Positions 17,845 through 24,956 of a stretch of 50,741 nt of DNA are shown in pieces (the first letter of the stretch is position 1; every line of letters starts with the position of its first letter). Made by a program: the position numbers and the translations under genes. The DNA comes from Lonsdalea britannica. GTDB lineage: Bacteria; Pseudomonadota; Gammaproteobacteria; Enterobacterales; Enterobacteriaceae. The stretch is taken from assembly GCF_002111595.1 (NCBI RefSeq), contig NZ_LUTN01000022.1:1-50741 (forward strand). The letters are read 5' to 3'. The notes below the pieces were generated by a model. The model was given only the letters and a program-made list of their open reading frames with translations. It was not told the origin of the DNA and ran no database searches.

Positions 17845-18076
17845 AGTGAATCCTTACACATTGAAAAAACATGAAAAATCATTATGAATTCAAGTAGTGA
17901 TAATTAAGCCTCGCTAGCACATCAGTATTGTCAGCAGTGAATGTATTGAATCTGTAATAACCCCTGCAAGCGCATTTAATGCATGTAAAAAATATAATTA
18001 TTCATCTGTTTCATAACGATATTCTTAATTCGACATTCACATAACCGCCCAATTTGAAAACTAATGACAATCTGAG

Positions 18077-18100
18077 CTATGCGGGTATAGTTTGTATAAT
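18077..18100 (+). promoter_or_regulatory. Putative LysR promoter with LTTR-type palindrome
   Basis: CTAT-N6-ATAG (18077-18090), a short dyad of the kind bound by LysR-type regulators, lies directly before a perfect TATAAT (18095-18100), 33 bases upstream of the first possible LysR start. Overlap of the site with the promoter suggests autoregulation. The remaining divergent region (17845-18076) is A+T-rich with no gene. Confidence 0.4.
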
Positions 18101-18138
18101 TCCGTTTTTTCCATATTAGATAAACAACTGGAATGGGT

Positions 18139-19008
18139 ATGAATCTGAAGCTGCTACGAGCATTTGCTACTCTGGCTGAACTAGGAAGTTACCATGAGGC
18201 CGCAGAAGCCCTGTGCATGACCCAACCTGCATTAACTAAACAGATTCAGTCACTCGAAAATCTGACGGGGATGACGCTTTTTAATCGAGGTCGTCATGGT
18301 ACAAAACTTACCCTGTGTGGCGCGATGCTCTATTCCAAGAGTCAAGAATTGTTGAAGCATTATGATGTTTTCACGGAATATACACGGCGCATACAGAGAG
18401 GGGCGGTGGGTGAATTAACGCTGGGATTTGGAATATCCTCGTTTCAAATAGCGCCAAGATGGGTCAATCTTTTTCGGGAACAATACCCCGATGTAGAAAT
18501 ATCGCTCAACGATATCCCATCAAACGTACAATGCCATAGGCTATTAGAGGGCACCCTTTCGGCTGGATTTACACGGTTACCCTGCACAGATCAACTTAAG
18601 TTTCAGGCAATTATGGAAGAAACTCTCGTCTTGGCCCTCCCTCAGGGGGTTCATGCCGATCCTGCAAACATCCAGCCAATACTCAATAAATACCCACTCT
18701 TACAAATCACGCCCCAACGTGGACGTGGTCTGGCAGAACAGGTAGAGCAATTCCTCAAAGAAAACGCTCTCACTGGTAAACCCGCGTCCGCAGCAGATGA
18801 TATCCACACCTTATTAGCATTAGTCGCTGAGGGAAACGGCATTGCATTATTACCCGCAGGCGTGAGCCATTTTCTGCCTACCGGGGTTTCTCTTATTAAA
18901 CCCATGGGTAAAAATATTATGTGGAATATTGGAATTGCGTGGAACCCTCATATTCAAGATATTCTGCGAGATAATTTTTTAAAAATGGTTATATCAAAAA
19001 AGTCATAA
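18139..19008 (+). CDS. LysR-type transcriptional regulator
   Basis: The ~289-residue product begins MNLKLLRAFATLAELGSYHE and has the standard LysR winged helix-turn-helix (EAAEALCMTQPALTKQIQSL, then FNRGRHGTKLT, residues about 17-60). A two-lobed periplasmic-binding-like effector domain follows (ELTLGFGISSF... LLALVAEGNGIALLPAGVSHF). The ATG at 18139 with GGAATGGG upstream fits the family start better than the ATG two codons earlier at 18133. It is divergent from the hydrolase-hypE-hypF-HAD-MFS operon and very probably controls it in response to a pathway metabolite. Its 3' end abuts broken exbB/exbD sequence, so it marks the right border of the accessory block. Confidence 0.88.
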   Translation: MNLKLLRAFATLAELGSYHEAAEALCMTQPALTKQIQSLENLTGMTLFNRGRHGTKLTLCGAMLYSKSQELLKHYDVFTEYTRRIQRGAVGELTLGFGISSFQIAPRWVNLFREQYPDVEISLNDIPSNVQCHRLLEGTLSAGFTRLPCTDQLKFQAIMEETLVLALPQGVHADPANIQPILNKYPLLQITPQRGRGLAEQVEQFLKENALTGKPASAADDIHTLLALVAEGNGIALLPAGVSHFLPTGVSLIKPMGKNIMWNIGIAWNPHIQDILRDNFLKMVISKKS

Positions 19009-19026
19009 CTCTCTTCGGCCGGACTC

Positions 19027-19553
19027 ATGCCGCAACCGCACCCTGCCATCGCTCGTTTTACCCATGACCTGTACGCCTGTTATCTTACCCGTTCACGTAT
19101 TACCAGCACCGATGTCACCGAACTACGCACCGCGGATTCAGCATCCGCCGATCGCGTTCAGCCATTTCGCACGGGCCAACGATATCAATATGATGCCTTT
19201 TATTGACGTCATGCTGGTGCTGTTGATTGTCTTTATGATGAGCCTGCCGGTGATAAACCATGCGGTAAAAGTCAATCTACCTAAAGCGAATGCCAGCGTA
19301 ATGGATAAAGACCCACAGGCCATCGATATTTCGGTGCTCGCCGACGGCTGTGTCGCTCGGGATAAACAGCCCGTAGATGACACTACCTTAAAATCCCGGC
19401 TGGAAGAGACGGCAAAAACGTCCCTCGCTGCCCCACTTGCGTATATACGCCGACAAAGCCGCCGAATATGGCCGCGTCGCTTTTGTGATGATCAGTGCGC
19501 AAAGCGTTGGCCTGACAACGTCAGACTTTGTTGTTGATAAAACCGCGCAATAA
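19027..19553 (+). pseudogene. exbD: ExbB tail and frameshifted ExbD of a TonB energy-transducing system
   Basis: From about 19112 a frame encodes ExbD: NDINMMPFIDVMLVLLIVFM (membrane helix with the essential Asp), then AVKVNLPKANASVMDKDPQ and a periplasmic part to RLEETAKTS. One extra base (or two missing) near 19420-19440 shifts the frame. The expected C-terminus, IYADKAAEYGRVAFVMISAQ and so on, continues in the next frame to TAA at 19553. Upstream, a different frame (19027-19140, RFTHDLYACYLTRSR) looks like the tail of ExbB. The bulk of exbB is gone, replaced by the LysR gene. ExbB-ExbD couple proton flow to TonB; this locus looks non-functional. The region 19554-19840 has no recognisable gene. 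Confidence 0.7.
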
Positions 19554-19840
19554 ACGAGATTTTCACGCTCCCAAAAAGCGCCGTCAGGATAAGGGGCGGC
19601 GCGACAGACCTTAGAACGCGGAAAACGCATTACCTCCCCGATCAATGCATTAGCGCCGATAACATGAATTTTTACGCTAAAAAAAATCAGGTCAGTTGAT
19701 CTCTTTTCAGGATAGATACCATAATGAGTCCATAGGGAAGCTCAGCGCTTTCCTTTTATTTTTAGACAGTTAACGCTCATATCGATTAAGCAGACTTATC
19801 AGAAAAGTGCCGTTCTCGTCTTCAGGACTGCGGCCTGGAG

Positions 19841-21250
19841 ATGTTTGTAACAATGAAACCTTCGTCCCCTGCACAGACGTCCATCCCCTCTCAGGAAGAG
19901 GGCATTCCCGGTTCACGGCGGATGTGGGCGATCCTGTCCGTCTCTCTGGCGGTGGTACTGAGCGTGCTTGATGGCACGTTAGCGAATGTCGCGCTCCCTA
20001 CCATCGCACACTCATTGAATGCCAGCGCGCAGACCTCAGTGTGGGTCGTCAATGGCTATCAGCTCGCCATCATCGCCACGCTGCTGCCGATGGCCGCGCT
20101 GGGCGAATTCATAAGCTACCGAAAAGTGTTCAGCGCGGGCGTGGTAGTATTTACCTTGTCATCATTAGGCTGCGCGCTGGCCGACTCCATGTCCGGCCTG
20201 ATCGCCGCGCGCATCATTCAGGGCGTAGGAGCGGCAGCCATCATGTGCTGTACGTCAGCGCTGTTGCGTCATACCTACCCGGCGAAAACGTTCGGCCGGG
20301 GGCTAGCGCGCAATGCGTTTGTCGTGACCGCGTCCTCTGCCGCCGGGCCTTCCATATGCGCTGCGGTGCTCTCCGTCGCCCCCTGGGAATGGCTGTTTGT
20401 AATTAACTTCCCCATCGGGGTGTTAGCGCTGATCTGCGCCCGCGCGCTGCCCATGACGCCGCGTCAACCGCGCAAGTTCGATCTGCAGGCCATCGTGCTC
20501 AATGCGTTGGGTATGAGCCTCGGCGTGATCGGTCTCAATGAGCTTAATGAGTCCCCCGCGCTGGCCTTAACGCTGATTCTATCCGCCGCGATATGTCTCT
20601 GGCGGTTGGTAAAACGCTGCCTCGGCGACGAGTCGCCCTTGCTTCCGCTCGATCTGTTCAAAATCCCGCGCTTTCGCTGGGCGATCGCCGCGTCGTTTTG
20701 CATGTTTGCGGCGCAAATGTGCGCGTTTGTCGCCCTGCCCTTTTATATGCAGCATTCGCTCGGTCGAACTATCGTGCAGACCGGTCTCCTGATGACAGCC
20801 TGGCCTGTCGGATCATCGCTGGCGAATCTCGGTTTGTCTTCGTTCGTTGACCGGGTTCAGGCGGGGAGTCTGTGCGCCATCGGCGCCGGCCTGCAGATTA
20901 TCGGGCTGGTAATGATTATGGCGTTGCCGCACGGCACCACGGATATCTGGCTGCTTTGCGGGTTATTTTTAGCCGGTGTCGGGTTTGGTTTTTTCCAGTC
21001 GCCGAACAGCCGCGACATGCTTTCAGCTCCACCGCGCAGCCGCAGCGGAGCCGCGGGCGGGATGCAGGCAGCCGCCCGCGTGAATGGACAAGCATGGGGC
21101 GCCGCGTTGGCCGGGCTGTGCTTCTCTCTGTCCGCCGGCGAAGGCGCTTATCTTGCCCTCTCGGCATCGATGGGCTTCAGCCTGGTGGCATTGATACTGA
21201 ATCTAAGACGGCGTCGGTTAGTCCACGCCCACTCGGTCGTGAATGAATAA
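19841..21250 (+). CDS. DHA2-family MFS drug:proton antiporter
   Basis: This intact 469-residue protein has a 14-helix MFS pattern. Helix 1 carries VVLSVLDGTLANVALPTIAH (DHA2 motif D1), followed by VNGYQLAIIATLLPMAALGE, then motif A-like FISYRKVFSAGVV. RIIQGVGAAAIMCCTSALLR represents motif B, and helix 5 has the region AGPSICAAVLSVAPWEWLFV with INFPIG. DHA2 members export drugs, dyes or metabolites in exchange for protons. It stands alone, with no adaptor or outer-membrane partner. A second ATG at 19853 has better spacing to GGAG and is the likelier start. A strong hairpin with TTTT follows at 21354. The substrate is unknown. Confidence 0.88.
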   Translation: MFVTMKPSSPAQTSIPSQEEGIPGSRRMWAILSVSLAVVLSVLDGTLANVALPTIAHSLNASAQTSVWVVNGYQLAIIATLLPMAALGEFISYRKVFSAGVVVFTLSSLGCALADSMSGLIAARIIQGVGAAAIMCCTSALLRHTYPAKTFGRGLARNAFVVTASSAAGPSICAAVLSVAPWEWLFVINFPIGVLALICARALPMTPRQPRKFDLQAIVLNALGMSLGVIGLNELNESPALALTLILSAAICLWRLVKRCLGDESPLLPLDLFKIPRFRWAIAASFCMFAAQMCAFVALPFYMQHSLGRTIVQTGLLMTAWPVGSSLANLGLSSFVDRVQAGSLCAIGAGLQIIGLVMIMALPHGTTDIWLLCGLFLAGVGFGFFQSPNSRDMLSAPPRSRSGAAGGMQAAARVNGQAWGAALAGLCFSLSAGEGAYLALSASMGFSLVALILNLRRRRLVHAHSVVNE

Positions 21251-21353
21251 ACGTCGTGAGAGGCACCGCGTTCAACGGGCGTAAGTGATGGGATTAAACG
21301 TTGTCAACGCGAAGGGCGGAATGTGGGGCATAGGACGTCGGGGTAGATGATGT

Positions 21354-21391
21354 CTCCGCCGACATCGCAAGCGTGATGTCGGTGGAGTTTT
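21354..21391 (+). terminator. Rho-independent terminator after MFS gene
   Basis: A 13-bp stem (CTCCGCCGACATC pairing with GATGTCGGTGGAG, one G-U) with an 8-base loop is followed by TTTT. It lies between the convergent MFS and cheV genes, in the sense that ends rightward transcription. Confidence 0.7.
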
Positions 21392-21409
21392 GCAGGTCGC
21401 GCTCGGCGT

Positions 21410-22369
21410 TTACTTCACCAGCACGCTCTGAACCGCAGCCGCCAGTTCGTTGATTTCGAACTTCGCGACATAAGCGTCGGCGCCCACTTTGCGTACGTGA
21501 TCTTCGTTGGCGCTCCCCGAGAGCGAGGAGTGGATGATCACCGGAATATGCTTCAGGTACGGGTCACCCTTGATATGACGCGTTAGCGTGAAACCGTCCA
21601 TCTCCGGCATTTCCAGGTCGGTCAGCACGAACGCGATCTTATCGGAGATAGGCACGTTTTCTGCCTGCGCCTGTTTCGCCATCTGCTGGATTTTATTCCA
21701 CGCTTCCTGACCCGTGACGTGCATTTGACCCGGGATCTGCATCAGTTCCAGCCCCTGCTCCAGCAGCGAACGCGCCACCTTGGAGTCTTCGGCGACAATC
21801 GCCACCGAACCGGGTTTGATCGGGAACGCTTTGTTTTCCATATCGTTGATATGAATATCGCGGTCAACCGGGATCATGTCGTGCAGGATCTGCTCGACGT
21901 CCAGCACCAGCGCCAGATTGTTACTCTCTTTATCGCTATCCAACCGTGCAATACTGGTGATGTAGCTGCTGCCGACGCCCGCCTCAGCGGTCAGCACCTG
22001 GCTCCAGTCCAGACGGACGATATCGTCAACGGACTCCACCGCAAACGCCTGGGTGCTGCGCGCGTACTCCGTCACCAGCAAAATATTCAGCCCGGTTTCC
22101 GGCTTACATCCCGCCACCGCAGGGAGATCGATCACGGGGATAACCTGTCCACGGATATTGACCATCCCCATCATCGGCGGCTTCATACCCACAGCTTTAG
22201 TCAACGACGGCATGGGAACAATTTCACGCAGCTTGAAGACATTGATGCCGAACAGCTCGGAATCGCCCCCCTGCAGCTCGGAGCCTCCCAATCTGAACAA
22301 GAGAAGTTCAAATTTGTTGGCGGATGTGAGGTTGGTCCTCTCATCGATATCTTTCTGAAAATTATCCAT
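21410..22369 (-). CDS. cheV: Chemotaxis coupling protein CheV
   Basis: This 319-residue protein is a CheW-response regulator fusion. The CheW-like domain (about 20-165) has FELLLFRLG, FGINVFKLREIVPMPSLTKA and MGMVNIRGQVIPVIDLPAV. The receiver domain (about 185-319) has VAIVAEDSKVARSLLEQGLE and the phosphoacceptor site in FVLTDLEMPEMDGFTLTRHI. CheV couples methyl-accepting chemotaxis receptors to CheA and acts as a phosphate-modulated adaptor. It is present in Pectobacteriaceae and Salmonella but absent from E. coli. A near-consensus FliA promoter lies about 130 bases upstream, so expression should follow the flagellar late-gene programme. The frame is intact. Confidence 0.95.
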   Translation of the reverse strand: MDNFQKDIDERTNLTSANKFELLLFRLGGSELQGGDSELFGINVFKLREIVPMPSLTKAVGMKPPMMGMVNIRGQVIPVIDLPAVAGCKPETGLNILLVTEYARSTQAFAVESVDDIVRLDWSQVLTAEAGVGSSYITSIARLDSDKESNNLALVLDVEQILHDMIPVDRDIHINDMENKAFPIKPGSVAIVAEDSKVARSLLEQGLELMQIPGQMHVTGQEAWNKIQQMAKQAQAENVPISDKIAFVLTDLEMPEMDGFTLTRHIKGDPYLKHIPVIIHSSLSGSANEDHVRKVGADAYVAKFEINELAAAVQSVLVK

Positions 22370-22501
22370 GCAGTCCTCAATAATACGAATACTTCATTAA
22401 TGTCTGGCCGGCCGTCGTAACGAGTCAATAAGCGCGTTAATCAACGACATCCGCCCAAAGCCGTGTGCACTCAGTCATGTTATTCAACTTACTCTTGCCT
22501 G

Positions 22502-22528
22502 TTATCGGCTGTAGAAATGAAAACTATA
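22502..22528 (-). promoter_or_regulatory. Sigma-28 (FliA) promoter for cheV
   Basis: Read leftwards: -35 TATAGTTT (22528-22521), an 11-base spacer, -10 GCCGATAA (22509-22502). The consensus is TAAAGTTT-N11-GCCGATAA, so the -10 is perfect and the -35 differs by one base. The start of transcription would be near 22495, giving a leader of about 125 bases. Confidence 0.8.
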
Positions 22529-22974
22529 TGCTAACAATAGCCGTCTTTTTTATCCTTTAGACAATAAATTATTCTTCAGGGATAAATGCCCCTGCGACGG
22601 GGATTCCATCAGCGTGGAATGACGTCATTATCAATCACACCCATAGACATCACCTTAAGACACCTTTGCGGCCGTTTCTTAAAAAAAATTTATTAGTCTG
22701 TTAAATCCTTCTGGAATCAATCGGGTAGCGCGGCATGTCCCCATCCGCCAAGGGCTGAGGCCATGCTGGCGGCCGCTCCTGGTGAGAAACCGTCAAGGAT
22801 AGTCGATTGAAAACAGGGGCATCCGCCAGAAAAAAATCAAAACACTGTTAGAATTGTTGAAGGAAGATGGTACTGCCCCTCCGGCTATATAGGGACAAAA
22901 TAATATTACAGGGAATAATTTGTTAATAAGGATCCAGTTACCTCTTTTTACCTTTTTCAGTCTGGAGGTTTCTT
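22529..22974. other. Intergenic region between cheV and EAL-HDOD gene
   Basis: About 450 bases with no supported gene. A short frame near 22831-22893 (IKTLLELLKEDGTAPPAI) has no start codon or known relative. A clear ribosome-binding site (CTGGAGG, about 22962-22968) sits just before the ATG at 22975. I see no flagellar-type promoter for the rightward gene. Confidence 0.4.
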
Positions 22975-24198
22975 ATGTATTCGTTCGTTGCACGGCAACC
23001 CATTTTAGATCAGCGCTTACAACCCGTAGCTTATGAGCTTTTATTTCGCCAAGGTATTACCAACAAATTTCCTGACGTCAGCCCGGAATATGCCACCGCC
23101 CAGCTAATATCAGAACAATTTCTCACCACCCCATTGAATAAATTGACCAGTGATCACCCCAGCTATATTAATTTTCCCTATCAGCTGCTTATCGATGGTC
23201 AGGCGGAAATATTACCGGCGGACAAAGTCGTGATTGAAATACTCGAAAACTCCACGCCGGATGAAGAGCTGTTTTCGGCCGTTAAAAGGCTAAAGAGAAA
23301 AGGCTTCACGCTGGCGCTGGATGATTTCAGTATGGACCCCAGCTGGGATCGCTTTCTGCCCTACGTGGATATCCTCAAGTTCGACTTGCAGCAGTCAACC
23401 TTTGAAGAGATCGGACGCTATATCAGCACGCTGCGGCACAAGCACCTCAGCTATCTGGCTGAAAAAGTCGAGACCAACGAGCAGTTCCTGCGCGTCAAGG
23501 CGATGGGATTTACGCTGTTTCAGGGCTACTTCTTCAGCCACCCGCAGATGTTCAAAGCCAAACGGCTTTCCAACGATCATAAAAATGCCATTCAACTGCT
23601 CAAGGAAGCCAACGAGCGGGAGCTTAACTACGACCGAATTGAGCGCCTGATCAACAGCGACTTATCGCTGGCCTACAAACTGATGCGGTACTTCAACAAT
23701 TTCCGCTACAAGGCCAACCTGTCAGCCATCACGACCTCCATGTCGTTTCGCAGTATCGCGATATTTCTTGGACAACGGGAATTACGGCGTTTTATTTCGT
23801 TGATCAGCATTACGATGGGGAGCAAGGATAAATCCTGCGAGCTTTATCGTATGAGTCTGATCCGGGGGAAATTCTGTGAGCTGTTGTCGATCCGTCTGCA
23901 CGGCCGCGAAGATCCGTTCGAGGCCTTTTTGTGCGGCCTTTTTTCCATGCTGGACGCCATTCTGGATTCTCCGATGGACCTTTTGCTGGAGCAAATCCCC
24001 GTGTCATCGCATATCAAACGCGCACTGATGGACAACGCCGGGGAGTTAGCGCGCTATTTAAGCATCATTGCTTATTACGAGAAGCAGAACTGGGAGCAGG
24101 TGAACACCTACATGGAGATGTTGGACATTAATGAAGAGCAGATGCTGAACCTGATCGCCGAAGCCACCCTCTGGGCTGATGAATTGCTGGATTTATAA
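22975..24198 (+). CDS. EAL-HDOD signalling protein (YuxH type)
   Basis: This 407-residue product combines an EAL domain (about 1-200) and an HDOD domain (about 205-390). EAL signatures are variant but most catalytic positions remain: YELLFR (ExLxR), INFPY (Asn), VIEILEN (Glu), LALDDFSMD (Asp-Asp), ILKFDL (Lys), LAEKVETNEQF (Glu) and QGYFFSHP (Gln). It may therefore bind or hydrolyse cyclic di-GMP, although DDFG is changed to DDFS. The HDOD half has LINSDLSLAYKLMRYFNN and GQRELRRFISLISI. Such proteins link c-di-GMP to motility, type III secretion or surface attachment in plant-associated enterobacteria. The nearby cheV fits this, though the two genes are divergent. A GGAGG site precedes the ATG. 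Confidence 0.85.
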   Translation: MYSFVARQPILDQRLQPVAYELLFRQGITNKFPDVSPEYATAQLISEQFLTTPLNKLTSDHPSYINFPYQLLIDGQAEILPADKVVIEILENSTPDEELFSAVKRLKRKGFTLALDDFSMDPSWDRFLPYVDILKFDLQQSTFEEIGRYISTLRHKHLSYLAEKVETNEQFLRVKAMGFTLFQGYFFSHPQMFKAKRLSNDHKNAIQLLKEANERELNYDRIERLINSDLSLAYKLMRYFNNFRYKANLSAITTSMSFRSIAIFLGQRELRRFISLISITMGSKDKSCELYRMSLIRGKFCELLSIRLHGREDPFEAFLCGLFSMLDAILDSPMDLLLEQIPVSSHIKRALMDNAGELARYLSIIAYYEKQNWEQVNTYMEMLDINEEQMLNLIAEATLWADELLDL

Positions 24199-24342
24199 TT
24201 GTTCTTCTCATATTGCCTATCCTGCCGATAGCCCCTCTTTCAATACACGCAGATTCCCTTATCCCTCGAGTTTTCAGCGAGCGAAATACCGCACGCCGCG
24301 TCTATACGGGTGACGGTTAAAACAGGCAGACGGAAATGCCTT

Positions 24343-24382
24343 CGGTAAAAGCGTTATCGGCACAGCCGACACGCTTTTACCG
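24343..24382. terminator. Hairpin at the end of csoR
   Basis: CGGTAAAAGCG pairs perfectly with CGCTTTTACCG, with further pairing of ATCGGC/GCCGAC inside. It begins one base after the csoR stop. The T-run is missing in both directions, so its role as a terminator is likely but not certain. Confidence 0.5.
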
Positions 24383-24709
24383 TTAACGCATACGCTGAAT
24401 CACCTGCAACAGTTCCGCAATGGCATCCTCGCCGCCGTCAGTCAGCACCGCTTTGCGGACGCAGCCGTTGGCATGATCGGCCAGCATCTGGTTGGCGACG
24501 GCACTCAACGCAGAGCGCACGGCGGTAATCTGATTGAGAATATCCACGCAATATCGGTCTTGCTCCACCATCTGCGTGATACCGTTGACCTGCCCATTGA
24601 TCCGTTTCAGACGGTTCAACAACGCTTTTTTGCGCGGCTGTACCACCTGCTTCGCGTCAGCCTCGCCCGCGCTGGCGTCAAGGCACGCGTCGCACTTAGC
24701 CGGCAACAT
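24383..24709 (-). CDS. csoR: CsoR-family copper-sensing repressor
   Basis: The ~108-residue protein starts MLPAKCDACLDASAG at 24709, an ATG embedded in the 3' end of copZ (14-base overlap). The family core is LLNRLKRINGQVNGITQMVE, DRYCVDILNQITAVRSALSA and MLADHANGCVRKA. The Cys-His-Cys set (Cys of DRYC, His and Cys of DHANGC) is the Cu(I) ligand signature that separates CsoR from RcnR and FrmR. Copper binding releases it from DNA. It is the last gene of copA-copZ-csoR and should repress the operon through the palindrome at 27480. The N-terminal CDAC pair is an extra feature that could also bind metal. Enterobacteria usually control copA with the MerR-type CueR instead. Confidence 0.85.
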   Translation of the reverse strand: MLPAKCDACLDASAGEADAKQVVQPRKKALLNRLKRINGQVNGITQMVEQDRYCVDILNQITAVRSALSAVANQMLADHANGCVRKAVLTDGGEDAIAELLQVIQRMR

Positions 24710-24911
24710 CGAAACCCATCTCTTCAATGGCGTTGCGGAACGCGTCTGGGTTGGCGGTGTCGGTTTCCGCATACGCCACGTCAACCAGGCCACTCTCCAG
24801 CGTCACGTTAACCTGACTCACCCCTTCCAATGACTGCAAAGCCTGAGTCACTTTACTGACGCACCCGCCGCACACCATCCCCGAAACCGTTAATGCTGTA
24901 TGAGACATCAT
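24696..24911 (-). CDS. copZ: CopZ-type copper chaperone (heavy-metal-associated domain)
   Basis: A single 71-residue HMA domain with the metal motif GMVCGGC (MxCxxC form) near residue 12, then VTQALQSLEGVSQVNVTLES and a conserved end IEEMGFDVAG. Such proteins carry Cu(I) in the cytoplasm and deliver it to CopA or CsoR. The ATG at 24911 has GAGGAG upstream; the frame extends further 5', but those codons lack a ribosome-binding site. It lies 45 bases behind copA and overlaps csoR, so all three are co-expressed. Confidence 0.88.
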   Translation of the reverse strand: MMSHTALTVSGMVCGGCVSKVTQALQSLEGVSQVNVTLESGLVDVAYAETDTANPDAFRNAIEEMGFDVAG

Positions 24912-24956
24912 CACACTCCTCTGTTCTGAACGTTTGTTTAAACCCACGAGAAACAC

